Shown: piece after piece, positions 9,214 through 18,480 of the stretch
Layout of the letters: every line of letters begins with the position of its first letter
Numbering within the stretch: the first letter of the stretch is position 1
Assembly (NCBI GenBank): GCA_900404475.1
Contig: OUQQ01000227.1
Span: 21,720 to 50,552, forward strand
Reading direction: 5' to 3'
Length of the DNA stretch: 28,833 nucleotides
Source: Spongospora subterranea
Taxonomy: Eukaryota > Endomyxa > Phytomyxea > Plasmodiophorida > Plasmodiophoridae
Translations under genes and position numbers: made by a program
The notes under the pieces: generated by a model
Databases searched by the model: none
Told to the model about the DNA's origin: nothing
The model's input: only the letters and a program-made list of their open reading frames with translations

Positions 9214-9713
9214 GTCGATTGCTTAGTCGGTATTGGAGCGTTGCCCGCTCATAGCCGGACGACATTCACGACAGCATAGGGACGGCCATACCTGGTATTA
9301 CCTGTACGAATCCGACCAAGTGCGTCTGACACCAAAACTGTTGAACGGTCCATGTCTGGTTGAGGAGTGTAATCGCGGAAAAAAGGAACGCGATGACCAT
9401 AAACAGACCATAAAAATGAGATTTGACAGAATTTACACAACTTGGACTTCAGGTTCGGGACAATTCAGTTCTGAATACGCATTCGGCAGTCGACAATGTT
9501 TCTGATTTTTCAAACTGTCCAAACGGTTCTAACCGCAACCAGAGGTCGATGTCGAAACAACGACCCCGTTGACTGATTTTGTGTTGGAGGAGAGTAGTCC
9601 GTGGCGGATCGATATGAAGTCCGTGACGGTGTATCCGGGTTGAGGGAACCCGAACCCAGTTCCAGACCTTCAAGGTCAATATTTGCCCGATTCCCAGGCG
9701 AGTCACACCAGCG
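9214..9713. other. Upstream region of MPP10
   Basis: No gene is recognised. Short open frames on both strands lack known motifs. The last 200 bases before the MPP10 ATG are more GC-rich than the repeat island to the left and presumably hold its promoter; no clear TATA box was identified. Confidence 0.4.
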
Positions 9714-11543
9714 ATGGGGGTTCTCTACGATGCCAACGACGCGTCGTCAGACGTGTGGAGCAAAGACGCATTCCATCGCCTCCGATCCTATATCGACGGC
9801 CCCGAGAAGTTCGTGGCCCCGTCGAGCGATGCGCAAACCGATCTACGCGAACTGGTGAAGATCATATACGATAACGCCGATCAGTCGGAGTATGGTCCGA
9901 TACCGGAATTGATTGTGGACGGCGTCGATAGTGAGCAAATCTGGGAGGAACTAGAACTCAGATCTGTGCCATTGATTGATCAGATGAAACGACGAATTAG
10001 CGAAGAAGTGCGGTCGATGGAGCAGAAGAAGAGGAAAAAATCGAAAATGGAGGTCGCTGATGAGGAGGAGGAAGAAGATGGGCAGAGCGAAAGGATTGTT
10101 GAAGGCGGAGATGAAGAAGACGATGATGAAGAAGACGAAGAAGTCGCCATGGACAGTGTGAATGACGATGATGAGGACAGCAGTGAAGAAGATCGCGATG
10201 ACGATGATGATGAAGAAGATGATGATGACGACGAAGACGAATTCGATGAAAATGAGGAAGATGACGTGGTGATCAAGGGTAAATCCACCGACCAACCCGG
10301 GCTCGAAGATGAGTTCTTCAGCTTGGACGCCATGGACAAATTCGCCGACCAGATGGAGGATGACGGCGACGGCGACGGGTCAATGAACGGATCCAATGAC
10401 GAATCGAGATCGGGCGATGACGACAGTGAAATGGACGATGACGATGACGATCAGGTTGATCTGGGCGACAGTATCACTGGGAGCACAACCGCCCATTACA
10501 ACGACTTCTTCGACCATTCTCGGACGAACTCCACCGCGCTTCCAGATCAGGACGACGCCGACGACGAGTTCGCCGGCGTCTCCGAGTTTCGGAAACATCA
10601 GTTGAAACTGCAGAAAGAGATCAAGGAATTGGAAGAACGGAACATCGGCGGTCGACCATGGGAATTGATGGGAGAAGCCAAGATGTCGGATAGGCCAGCC
10701 GACTCTTTAATTGACGCCAAGCTCGACTTCGAGATGGCCGATAAACAGCCGGAATTGATCACGGAAGAGGTCACCAAAACGATCGAAGAACTGATTGCGC
10801 AAAGGATCAGGGATCGATCGTGGGACGACGTCGAAAGGAAGGCGGAACCGGTGGCGAAACCGTTCAAGGCCAGGAGCGAGCTGGAGACCGATAAGAGTCA
10901 GATCGGTCTGGCCGAGATCTACGAGAAGGAGTACGTGGCGAAGGCGACCGGCGTTGACGACGCCGATCAAGAGCTGTCCAAAGAGCACAAAGAAATCGCG
11001 TCGATATTCGCGAGCCTCTGCTATAAGTTGGACGCGCTGTCCAACTTCCATTTCACACCGAAAGCGGCCAGGGAAGAGGATGTGATCAGGGTGAATGCGC
11101 CGGCGATCTCGATGGAGGAAGCGATCCCGATGGCCGTCAGCTTGGCGCAGACGATTGCGCCGGAAGAGATCTTCAAGGGCGACAAGGTGCAGCCGGCGTC
11201 GGCGCTGGAGCGAACCAGGGAAGAGAAGCGCGCTCTGCGACGATCGCACAAGCAGAAGTCGAAGAAGAGCAAAGCGCAAAAAGCGGAGGAAGACCGGGCC
11301 AGGGCCAAATACGACGACAAGTTCCGAGAAAAGAAGGAGCGGCAGTCGGCGTTGAAGCTGATCGCCGATGGGCGGAATAATATCGTCAAAGGCAAAACCG
11401 ACAAGGACGCAACCGAATACACCCGGTCCACGTCGTTCTTCAAGAATATTCAGGAGTCCGAGAACAAAAGGGGCCACAAGGCGCCCCGTCCATCTGCGAC
11501 AGATAAACCTATCGGACCGTCGTCAATATCATTCAAGCTATAA
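9714..11543 (+). CDS. MPP10: U3 snoRNP protein MPP10
   Basis: MPP10 is a nucleolar component of the U3 snoRNP and small-subunit processome. It works with IMP3 and IMP4 in early pre-rRNA cleavage and 18S rRNA maturation. This single-exon 609-aa protein has the family layout. The N-terminal helical part contains IPELIVDGVDSEQIWEELEL (64-83). A long Asp/Glu tract (about 116-184) is followed by LEDEFFSLDAMDKF (197-210), which marks the IMP-binding area. The conserved core reads ERNIGGRPWELMGEAKMSDR, then GLAEIYEKEY, and HFTPK with APEEIFKGD follows. The tail is basic (KQKSKKSKAQK) and ends with STSFFKNIQ. Length is close to fungal and animal relatives (about 590-680). The ATG at 9714 opens straight into the conserved region, so no upstream exon is required. 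It converges with the CFAP97-type gene on the other strand, 109 bp away. Confidence 0.96.
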   Translation: MGVLYDANDASSDVWSKDAFHRLRSYIDGPEKFVAPSSDAQTDLRELVKIIYDNADQSEYGPIPELIVDGVDSEQIWEELELRSVPLIDQMKRRISEEVRSMEQKKRKKSKMEVADEEEEEDGQSERIVEGGDEEDDDEEDEEVAMDSVNDDDEDSSEEDRDDDDDEEDDDDDEDEFDENEEDDVVIKGKSTDQPGLEDEFFSLDAMDKFADQMEDDGDGDGSMNGSNDESRSGDDDSEMDDDDDDQVDLGDSITGSTTAHYNDFFDHSRTNSTALPDQDDADDEFAGVSEFRKHQLKLQKEIKELEERNIGGRPWELMGEAKMSDRPADSLIDAKLDFEMADKQPELITEEVTKTIEELIAQRIRDRSWDDVERKAEPVAKPFKARSELETDKSQIGLAEIYEKEYVAKATGVDDADQELSKEHKEIASIFASLCYKLDALSNFHFTPKAAREEDVIRVNAPAISMEEAIPMAVSLAQTIAPEEIFKGDKVQPASALERTREEKRALRRSHKQKSKKSKAQKAEEDRARAKYDDKFREKKERQSALKLIADGRNNIVKGKTDKDATEYTRSTSFFKNIQESENKRGHKAPRPSATDKPIGPSSISFKL

Positions 11544-11555
11544 TATCGCCCACAA

Positions 11556-11561
11556 AATAAA
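11556..11561 (+). promoter_or_regulatory. Poly(A) signal of MPP10
   Basis: A canonical AATAAA lies 13 bp after the MPP10 stop, in the short gap between two convergent genes. Confidence 0.55.
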
Positions 11562-11652
11562 CTTAAACCATTATTTCATTGATCAGGATTGTATTTGATT
11601 CGATTGGGAAAAATACCGTTTTGCAAAACCACAGAGATCGGTTTCTTTCCAG

Positions 11653-13310
11653 CTATGTCGTCTGTTCTAGATTCTGGTTCACCGCCGCCGGTTGTTCCAT
11701 GGGATGATGATCATCGAAATCGTCGTGATAATCAGCGTCAGCTTTGTCGGCGCCCTGCTCGGTCTCTTTCACCGTTGTTTTCACTGGATCAGCTGAAACT
11801 GGTTCAACGGCAACGTGCGCGATTGGTTCATCGGCGACGACGGGCTCAATCGAAACTGATTCATTGGCGGCGGGGGCAACCGAATTAGATGCAGCATCGC
11901 CAACAGGTGACGACACAATATTTTCAGAGGAGGCGTTTTTCCTATCGGCTTCAGGAGCGGCCACTGCTTGAGCAATCTCGGCGACAGGTTTCGCGTCCGA
12001 TTCCTGAACACGTTGTGGCAGATTTTGAAGCGGATCCGGGAGCAGTTCCATACGTTGCCCCGTCGGTTCCTGAACGACTGGATCCGGCGGGTTGGCGACA
12101 GCAGGAGTTGCCGCTTTGTTGCCTTCGTCGCGATGAAACAATGGTTGCGGGACCAGGGGAGGTCTCGACCCGTCCTCATCGCTGAACTCGTCGTCTTCGA
12201 AAGCGGTGTCGGGATCGTGGTTGATGACCAGCAAGTTGACGCCGCCGGACCCTTCGCCTGATATCGCGCTATCGAACCCGGCGCGTAATCTGCCGGACGA
12301 CGAATCCACGTGCAGTTTCGCCACCGTCACCGCCGCCAACTCGGGTCGTCGGGCCTCGGTCAACAGCTCCGGGCGCTCCCTGGCGAATTCGGTGATGGTG
12401 GCGAAATCCACGCTGATCACGACCTCGTCGCTGAACTGTGGGTCGTACACCTTATACAGCCACGTATGAACCGTCTCGTTCTTGTCGGTTTGAACCGACT
12501 CCACGACCGACACGATCACGTACGTTCCGTCGATGTTCCTTCCTTCTCTCAGAAGGAGTCGCGGCGGGTTCACAACCACGGCCCTGACGTGCTTCTTCTT
12601 TCGGCGCCTGCTCAACCAATCAGCGAATTTGCCAACAAGGTGCCAGATCCGTTCACGAACCTGCGTCGTCCAGGATTCTTTGCAGACGAGACCATCTCCG
12701 GCGAGCTGGAATACTGATCCGCCTGAAGCGACGGTAGGTGTTGGAACGACGACGACGACGACGGAAGTGGCGCCGTGTGCTGGTTCCTCCTCGACGGGGC
12801 CCTGGACCGGTTCCGGTCCATGTGCAGCGCCGGGGTCGGCTTCTTCTCCCGGTCCAGCAATATGCACGGGTATTCGCACAGGTTCTTCAGGTAAACCTGC
12901 TGGTCGTTCCAGTGCTGATCCCATTCCCGATGGTCGTAGTTCGGCCCCGACGTCTGGATCCGTTTCAGAATCTGCTGGTTCTCCTCCGTGATCTTCTTCA
13001 GCTTCCGGCGCCGGGCTTCGGCGTTCAGGCTGCGCAGCTGGATGGCGCTTTGCGGCGACGAATGCGCGAACGTTGGCCGTCCCATGATCTCGGCCATTTT
13101 CTCCAGCAGGATACGGTTCTCTTTCTCGATTTGCGAATACCGTTCGAGGAGCAATTGCTCCCGCTTCTTCTTCGTCTGCAGATGGGCGTAGACTTTGGGC
13201 TGGGAATTGTCGATCGACGCCTTCATCGATTTCAGGCGCGTATGGTGCAGGTCCTGGGTGATTTTGCGCCAATGGTCCATGCTCTTGCCATTGGGCAACG
13301 CTCTGTGCAT
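11653..13310 (-). CDS. CFAP97-type (Hemingway family) flagellar protein with an unusual C-terminal region
   Basis: The minus-strand frame from 13310 starts MHRALPNGKS and carries a full CFAP97 domain (about residues 32-148). It reads PKVYAHLQTKKKREQLL, then IEKENRILLEKMAEIM, SLNAEARRRKLKKITEENQQILKRI and YLKNLCEYP. Members act in axoneme assembly or maintenance, so this gene implies a flagellum. This frame stops at 12612. From about 12720 to the stop at 11653 a different minus frame looks coding for some 350 residues. It has a basic stretch (SRRRKKKHVR), a predicted beta-rich part with GTYVIVSVVES and KVYDPQFSDEVVISVDF, and then an acidic, Pro/Ala/Val-rich tail. Joining them needs an intron whose length leaves remainder 2 on division by 3, somewhere in 12700-12870; I could not find a good GT-AG pair. 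Alternatives are an indel near the GTC repeat (about 12745-12762) or a separate gene. The CFAP97 part is secure; the join is not. Confidence 0.82.
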
Positions 13311-13491
13311 GCTGGCGCCCTCGCTCCCAGCGCGGAAAGAGACAGAATCTGGAAAATGGGGCTCGACCTGTCCTTATTTGCCAAGTCTACCCCAATGATA
13401 CCTGGAAACTACCTAGCCGCCCTAGATTAACACGAGACTGTACGTTCGATCCAAGGTCAGATTGGCGGCAACGTCGGGGGATCTCAGATAT

Positions 13492-13497
13492 TTTATT
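13492..13497 (-). promoter_or_regulatory. Poly(A) signal of the acyl-CoA thioesterase gene
   Basis: AATAAA on the minus strand (TTTATT on plus), 43 bp past the thioesterase stop codon at 13541. Confidence 0.5.
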
Positions 13498-13540
13498 GCT
13501 CGCGTTCGTATCTGGCCCATTCGAACCCCGACGACCGTTG

Positions 13541-14991
13541 CTAATCCTGGTTTTGGATACTCTGGAAGGATTGGCATCGTCGCAATCCCTCGACGTAGGT
13601 CACCATTTCGTCGTACCGTTCTGGAACGACTTGCGTCGCCAGTTGATCCAGTTGAAACCCGAAGTGGAACGTGTTGGTGATCATCGTCTCGTTCAGCAGT
13701 GGGTTGTGGACGATCGCTTTGACATCGACAATGGCGTCGGTCCCCGATGTGTAGACCACCTGATCATCACGAGGTTATGAAACAACATCGTTGACACATC
13801 GTCAACAACACGAACCTGAGCTTCAAAGCTGACGACCGATGCAATGTCAACAGGTCGCAGAAACTCGACATCATCAATGAAGGTCGGGGAAGGCATTTCC
13901 CTTGCCAATTTATAGACGGCGACCCATGCAATTTCATAGGCCTGAGACATTAGATGCCCTCCGAAGATTCGCCCATACCTAAATGTACAGGGTGAATTAT
14001 GGGAATGCCCTTGGCCAATGATGCAGACGTGGCGTCTTACACATTTCGAGCTTGGCTGTGCATTAGAACGGATTTCGCATCTTTGCAGTCGCTTTGCCAG
14101 ATGAACTGGGACGCGTCGATCTGCCTCTGGCGGTGAAGATCGTGGAGTAGCGCCATCTCCTCAGGTCGCCAGCCGGACGGTTCTACTGACGTCGCCTTAC
14201 GAGGGTGTGCAACATGTTTGCCATCAGGGGAATTCAACTTGGCAACTGGTTGCGCTCGATTATCCTCTCGCGATCTGGAAACCATCAGAAACTTGGACGT
14301 AGCTGTACCAAATCTGCTCAGGTTCCGATCTTGACGGGAATGCAGTCGCCTACCGAGTCTCCTTGGGGTTCTCGATGAGTCCACCGCCGACACTTCTATC
14401 GACACGGCAATCGAACTAGTGCCAACGGAGGTGACAGCGCCATCCAGAAGCAGATCAACGCTGGTCGAAACAGTCTGAAAAAATTGCATTCGATCCATCG
14501 ACGCAGTGACAATGATTGGCCCTTGCCCTGCGTGTTTGTAAGCAATATCGCCTGGAAATATCGCTTCCATATTAACAAAAAACCAGCTAGAATTAACATT
14601 TTGATACCTGCCAGAGCGTCTAAATCCTCAAGAATTCTGCCCAATCGTATACGGTTTTTACTGCCGAATAAAGAATACTCAGAGCGAAGGCGTTCTGATT
14701 CTGAAAGCGGCAAACGGACCCGTAATCGAGAGGCCAGAGAGGACTGTTTAGGAGCACTATAATGTTCCAAAAAAAGTTCAAAGCTCAAATTTTTTACAGC
14801 GAAATTCCGAGATGGATTTACTCTGGGAAGTGCCAGACGCAGCCCGACAATAGCCCAGGATCGATTCCTCTCTGTTTCTGTAGATTGATCGTGAAAGGGA
14901 CCAGCGTGGATATGGCGTCGAGACTCAGTAGAGGTCCCGCTCTGGGCCCGGTCCCAAATCGCCTGGTCAAGTTGAGCGGCGATAACAGCAT
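13541..14991 (-). CDS. Acyl-CoA thioesterase, ACOT9-like, probably mitochondrial
   Basis: It hydrolyses acyl-CoA to free fatty acid and CoA. Five exons read in order are 14991-14822, 14756-14608, 14551-14041, 13978-13816 and 13759-13541. The introns are 65, 56, 62 and 56 nt, all GT-AG, and the phases agree throughout, giving 403 aa (human ACOT9 is about 440). Conserved landmarks of the double-hotdog family are LPLSES..LR, IRLGRILEDLDALAGDIAYKH, GAVTSVGTSSIAVSIEV, KFLMVSR, VLMHSQARNVYGRIFGGHLM, FIDDVEFLRPVDI, QVVYTSG, TNTFHFGF and PERYDEMVTYVEGLRR. The N terminus (MLLSPLNLTRRFGTGPRAG) is rich in Arg and lacks acids, fitting a mitochondrial presequence. An upstream in-frame ATG at 15087 is possible but would spoil that signal. 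It is divergent from acyl-CoA oxidase. Confidence 0.93.
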
Positions 14992-15543
14992 GACGGCAGC
15001 CCTTACTATGACCCGGATGAATAATGCAGGTGCAGCACCACCGCAGTGGCCACATAACTGGCACAGAATTTTCTCCCAGAAAATCATAAGGCGTCATCAT
15101 TTTCCGCTGTCGTTATTATCGTGGCAATTCACTGAACTGGAAAGTGCCATGACGGAGGCATGAACAAATCGGGGGAAACCCCATCAACCGCCCCGCGACG
15201 ATTCTGCAGTGCGCCGTTGATGTCGCGCAGGCAGAACAGTGAATGCGGGGTATTGTCATGTTCATTGAGCAATAATGGGGTAAATACAATCCCGGGCGGT
15301 CGAGGTTGAGGAGTGCGAAATGTGGCCGAGAGCCAGTGGCCGTGCCACGTTACCTGTATGTCTGGCGCCGGTCTGCTGTGTGTCGTGTATCGTGTGCTGT
15401 GCGAGTGTGTGTGTCGGGATGAGAGCTGTCGAGTGTAGATTGTGGGGACTGTGGCTCCCGTTATTATTAGAGTTGCACCTTCCACCCGCCCCCGATCGTG
15501 GAGCTTCTGGGGTGGCGAAAGTCGCGGAAACACCTGTGGTCCC
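14992..15543. promoter_or_regulatory. Shared promoter region of thioesterase and acyl-CoA oxidase genes
   Basis: About 550 bp separate the two divergent start codons. No clear TATA box was found. A CGG-N15-CCG arrangement lies at 15170-15190 and encloses GGGGGAAACCCC; paired CGG/CCG half-sites are how Zn2Cys6 regulators, including yeast oleate-response factors, bind, but the inner TNA element of that site is missing. A GT-rich stretch occurs at about 15376-15420. The boundaries shift if either gene starts at its upstream in-frame ATG (15087 for thioesterase, 15442 for oxidase). Confidence 0.45.
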
Positions 15544-17977
15544 ATGGCGATTCAGGAAGTTGTGACAAACACCACGATGTCACCTGCCGATGTCAAGGAG
15601 CTCAGGCTGCTTCTTGACCATGATAATTCCGAGCTTCGTGTACGACGAGCTCCGTTCCCAGAATACAGTAGTTTCTCAATTTCGTCACAGGCCGAAATGC
15701 TGGAATTTTTCCGGGATCCATTGTTCAAGCGAGATTACTATTCGGGCGTAGACGTTCACAGAAAACGTATTGATCGACAATTGGCAGGATTATTAGGCAA
15801 AAAGTTTGCCAGGGTTCAAGATTATATGTCCAACCCCCTTAAGTATACTGGTTGAGTGGAAAAACGCTGGAAACGTCTGGTAAACCGTGAATTTTCAAAG
15901 GTTTTTCGCCTACCTTGAGACGCTGATATACGTCGACTACTCCTTGTCGATCAAGCATGGCGTGCACTGGACGCTTTGCGGTGGAACCATCCAAGCCCTT
16001 GGCACCAAAAAGCACGAAGCCTGGCTCGACAGACTGAACTCAGGGGCGATCATGGGTTCATTCGCCATGACTGGTTAGCAATTGGATCTCGTTTGTTTTG
16101 TCTAGGTTAACCGTCGCCGTTAGAACTTGGTCACGGTTCCAACGTTGCCGGAATCGAAACAACAGCCACGTACGACGTTTCCTCGTCGAGATTTATCATC
16201 AATTCCCCTTGCGAATCAGCTCAAAAATGTTGGATCGGAGGAGCCGCTCAGACTGCTCATATTTCAACAGTTTTCGCTCAGCTAACTGTAAACAAAATTC
16301 ATCGGGGAGTACATGTTTTCCTCGTTCGTCTTCGCAACGACGATGGCACAATCTGCGCAGGCATTCGCATCATGGACAATGGCCCGAAGGTATTGGTTTA
16401 CTGTAAGAACCCTCGATTGTTAAGGTATAAACTTGCTTGTTTAGATGGGATTGAATGGTGTTGATAACGGCAGGATTTGGTTCAATGATTACGCCGTGCC
16501 CTTGGACTCCTTGCTCGATAAGTATTGCAGTGTTAGCCCATCTGGAGAATATTCCAGTCCAATAAAAAACAACAACCTCCGTTTCGCAACTATGATCAGT
16601 TAGTAAACCCACTCACTCCAACATGCGTGTGATCGCTGATGCTGTATTTAAGGTGGCCTTGTAGCTGGAAGAGTCTGCATTGGTGCTGCTGCCATAATGG
16701 CGTCCAAACTAGGTCTGAATATTGCGATTCGATATGGTCATCATCGCAAACAGTTTGGGTCGCCCAAAGAAGTTCCTATCATGTCATATACAACTCATCA
16801 GCGAAGATTATTTCCTGGATTGTGCACTACGGTGGCTTTGTGTTTTGAAATGGGGAAATGCAAAGACCTTTACCTAGCAAAGTCACCAAAGACTATGAAA
16901 CAGGTAACGTGCTTGAACATTTGTTGAGTAGATCTCTGATTTCAGGCAGATTCATTTGGCGGTTTCTGCGTTGAAACTCTGGGGATCGTGTATGTGCCAA
17001 ATGAAGTCGCCCCTGTTCATCGGTTGACTGTTAGTGCAGGGAATAGGGTTGATGTGCTGCATGCGTGCCGGGATAGCCTTGGTATGTAGCTCGTCTAGAC
17101 AACGTAAGGGATCAATACAACTCTGACACTCATGCAGGGGGCCAAGGTGTTGCAGCAGTGAATTGGATTGGTCCCGCTATTGCCGACTTTGATGTTGATA
17201 CAACTTTTGAAGGCGATAATGTTGTTTTGTTGCAACAGATTAGTAAAGTATCATTGTTCGCAAGCATATATTATGGACCGGTTCAATCAGCGTTTTAGGC
17301 GTTATTGGCCGACGCGCAGACGAACCTGCAAACAAACTCGTCTAGTCACATCGTCCAGAATGTACCGGGATATTCAGCCAATCTTGGCGACCTTCAGGGT
17401 TTGAAATATCTGATTGATTATCGTCAGCGTCTATCACTTCACTGCTATTTGAAAAAGGTACAAGCGCTGCAACAAAAAGGCATGTCACCGGGAAATGCTA
17501 TGAATTCATCACATCACCTTGGGCAAGATTGCGCCTGGGCTCGAATCGAGGTTGCTATCATCATGTCATATGTTCCTTGCCTTCTAATTGTCATAATTAG
17601 GCAGATGTATTTCATACGTTTTTGGAAGTTATTGACAAGTGCTCGGCAACATTGGCACTTGGCCTGAAAGAAGTATGCCTGTTATTCGCGACGTCACTTG
17701 TAGAAAAGCATATGGCTTTTTACCTCCAACATAACCTTCTAAAAACAGATCAAGCCGATGATGTTGCTGATCAAGTTAACTCCTTATGCAAGCGACTTTA
17801 TTCTAGGTTGGCAGAAACGGGATCTGCAATTCTGAAGTTGTTCTGTCTTTTTATTTCTGTTTTCGCAGCGGGCTCGCGTTACGTATATGTGACAGTTTTG
17901 GTGTTCCTGAGCACATGCTGCCGCCCATTGCGTTTGCAGATTACGTCAACCGATTTGCATACGCCTCGAAACTGTAA
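15544..17977 (+). CDS. Peroxisomal acyl-CoA oxidase
   Basis: It catalyses the first step of peroxisomal beta-oxidation, acyl-CoA to trans-2-enoyl-CoA, passing electrons from FAD to oxygen. Twelve exons: 15544-15639, 15691-15842, 15901-16073, 16124-16389, 16445-16598, 16653-16903, 16950-16989, 17040-17081, 17138-17247, 17299-17550, 17601-17806 and 17869-17977. Introns are 46-62 nt, all GT-AG, with consistent phases, giving 616 aa. Landmarks are [96 protein letters not shown] and TTFEGDN with the likely catalytic base Glu416. The protein ends ASKL-stop, so a type 1 peroxisomal targeting signal (SKL) is present. The exons of 40 and 42 nt would be missed by gene finders: the frame after 16945 is open without the second splice but then loses the family sequence. 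The ATG at 15442 is an alternative start. Confidence 0.95.
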
Positions 17978-18480
17978 TTTCGAACAACAGCGGATGCATC
18001 AACCCAATGCCACAAATAATAATGCCTCCGTGGCTTTTTGCTTTCCTCGGTCCCGTGTTCGATGTCTGATATAGCACGAAGTATTGCGACCATAGAGGCA
18101 GAGTCCCCACCAGAGCTGCCGACTCGCCAGCGATCCCCAAATACACACAGCACATAACTTGGCCAGAATGGCCGATTGCGAAGCCAGCTGTGAGTGTTGA
18201 AATGTGGTCCGGCAGCGACGGCGGGCCCCCAGCTGACTGACTGTGTGCACTTGGCGACCCCCACCCGACGCAGTCATGAGGCTGCTTTGTGGGCCGCTTG
18301 CTGTTGTAACCGTAGACCCCCTAAAGTGACGAAGATAGGGTGAAGATATGATCGTGTGTAGTGTACTGTTCCGATTGATCTAATGGCAGATGTCATCACG
18401 TATGGGAACCTGCCGCGGCTCACATTCGGGATCTGATTAGGGAGGACGACCGGCCGATACGGTGCGCTGGGGTTTCTCCC
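17978..18480. other. Intergenic region before the PIP5K gene
   Basis: No gene is recognised. Minus-strand open frames of about 100 codons lack motifs. The region must hold the 3' end of the oxidase transcript and the promoter of the lipid kinase; no AATAAA or TATA box could be assigned confidently. Confidence 0.4.

Noticed and set aside
9951..11477. Long minus-strand open frames opposite MPP10 (138, 140 and 256 codons)
   Set aside because: They are reversals of the acidic and charged tracts of MPP10 (for example serine runs opposite Asp/Glu codons) and show no family resemblance.
12720..13272. N-terminal part of a 539-codon minus-strand frame starting at 13272
   Set aside because: It overlaps the CFAP97 domain read in another frame and is Pro/Glu/Arg-rich without conserved motifs; only its portion below about 12720 looks coding.
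12310..13430. Plus-strand open frames opposite the CFAP97-type gene
   Set aside because: Arg/Val/Leu-biased antisense of a GC-rich coding region, no motifs.
14396..15100. Single 234-codon minus-strand exon for the thioesterase N terminus
   Set aside because: Only the part from 14756 down matches the family; the upstream residues are in the wrong frame, and the 14821-14757 intron joins the true first exon.
16946..17039. Single open exon from acceptor 16945 through 17081 in acyl-CoA oxidase
   Set aside because: It reads without stops but the residues do not match the oxidase family; splicing at 16949 and removing 16990-17039 restores the conserved helix (HLAVSALKLW).
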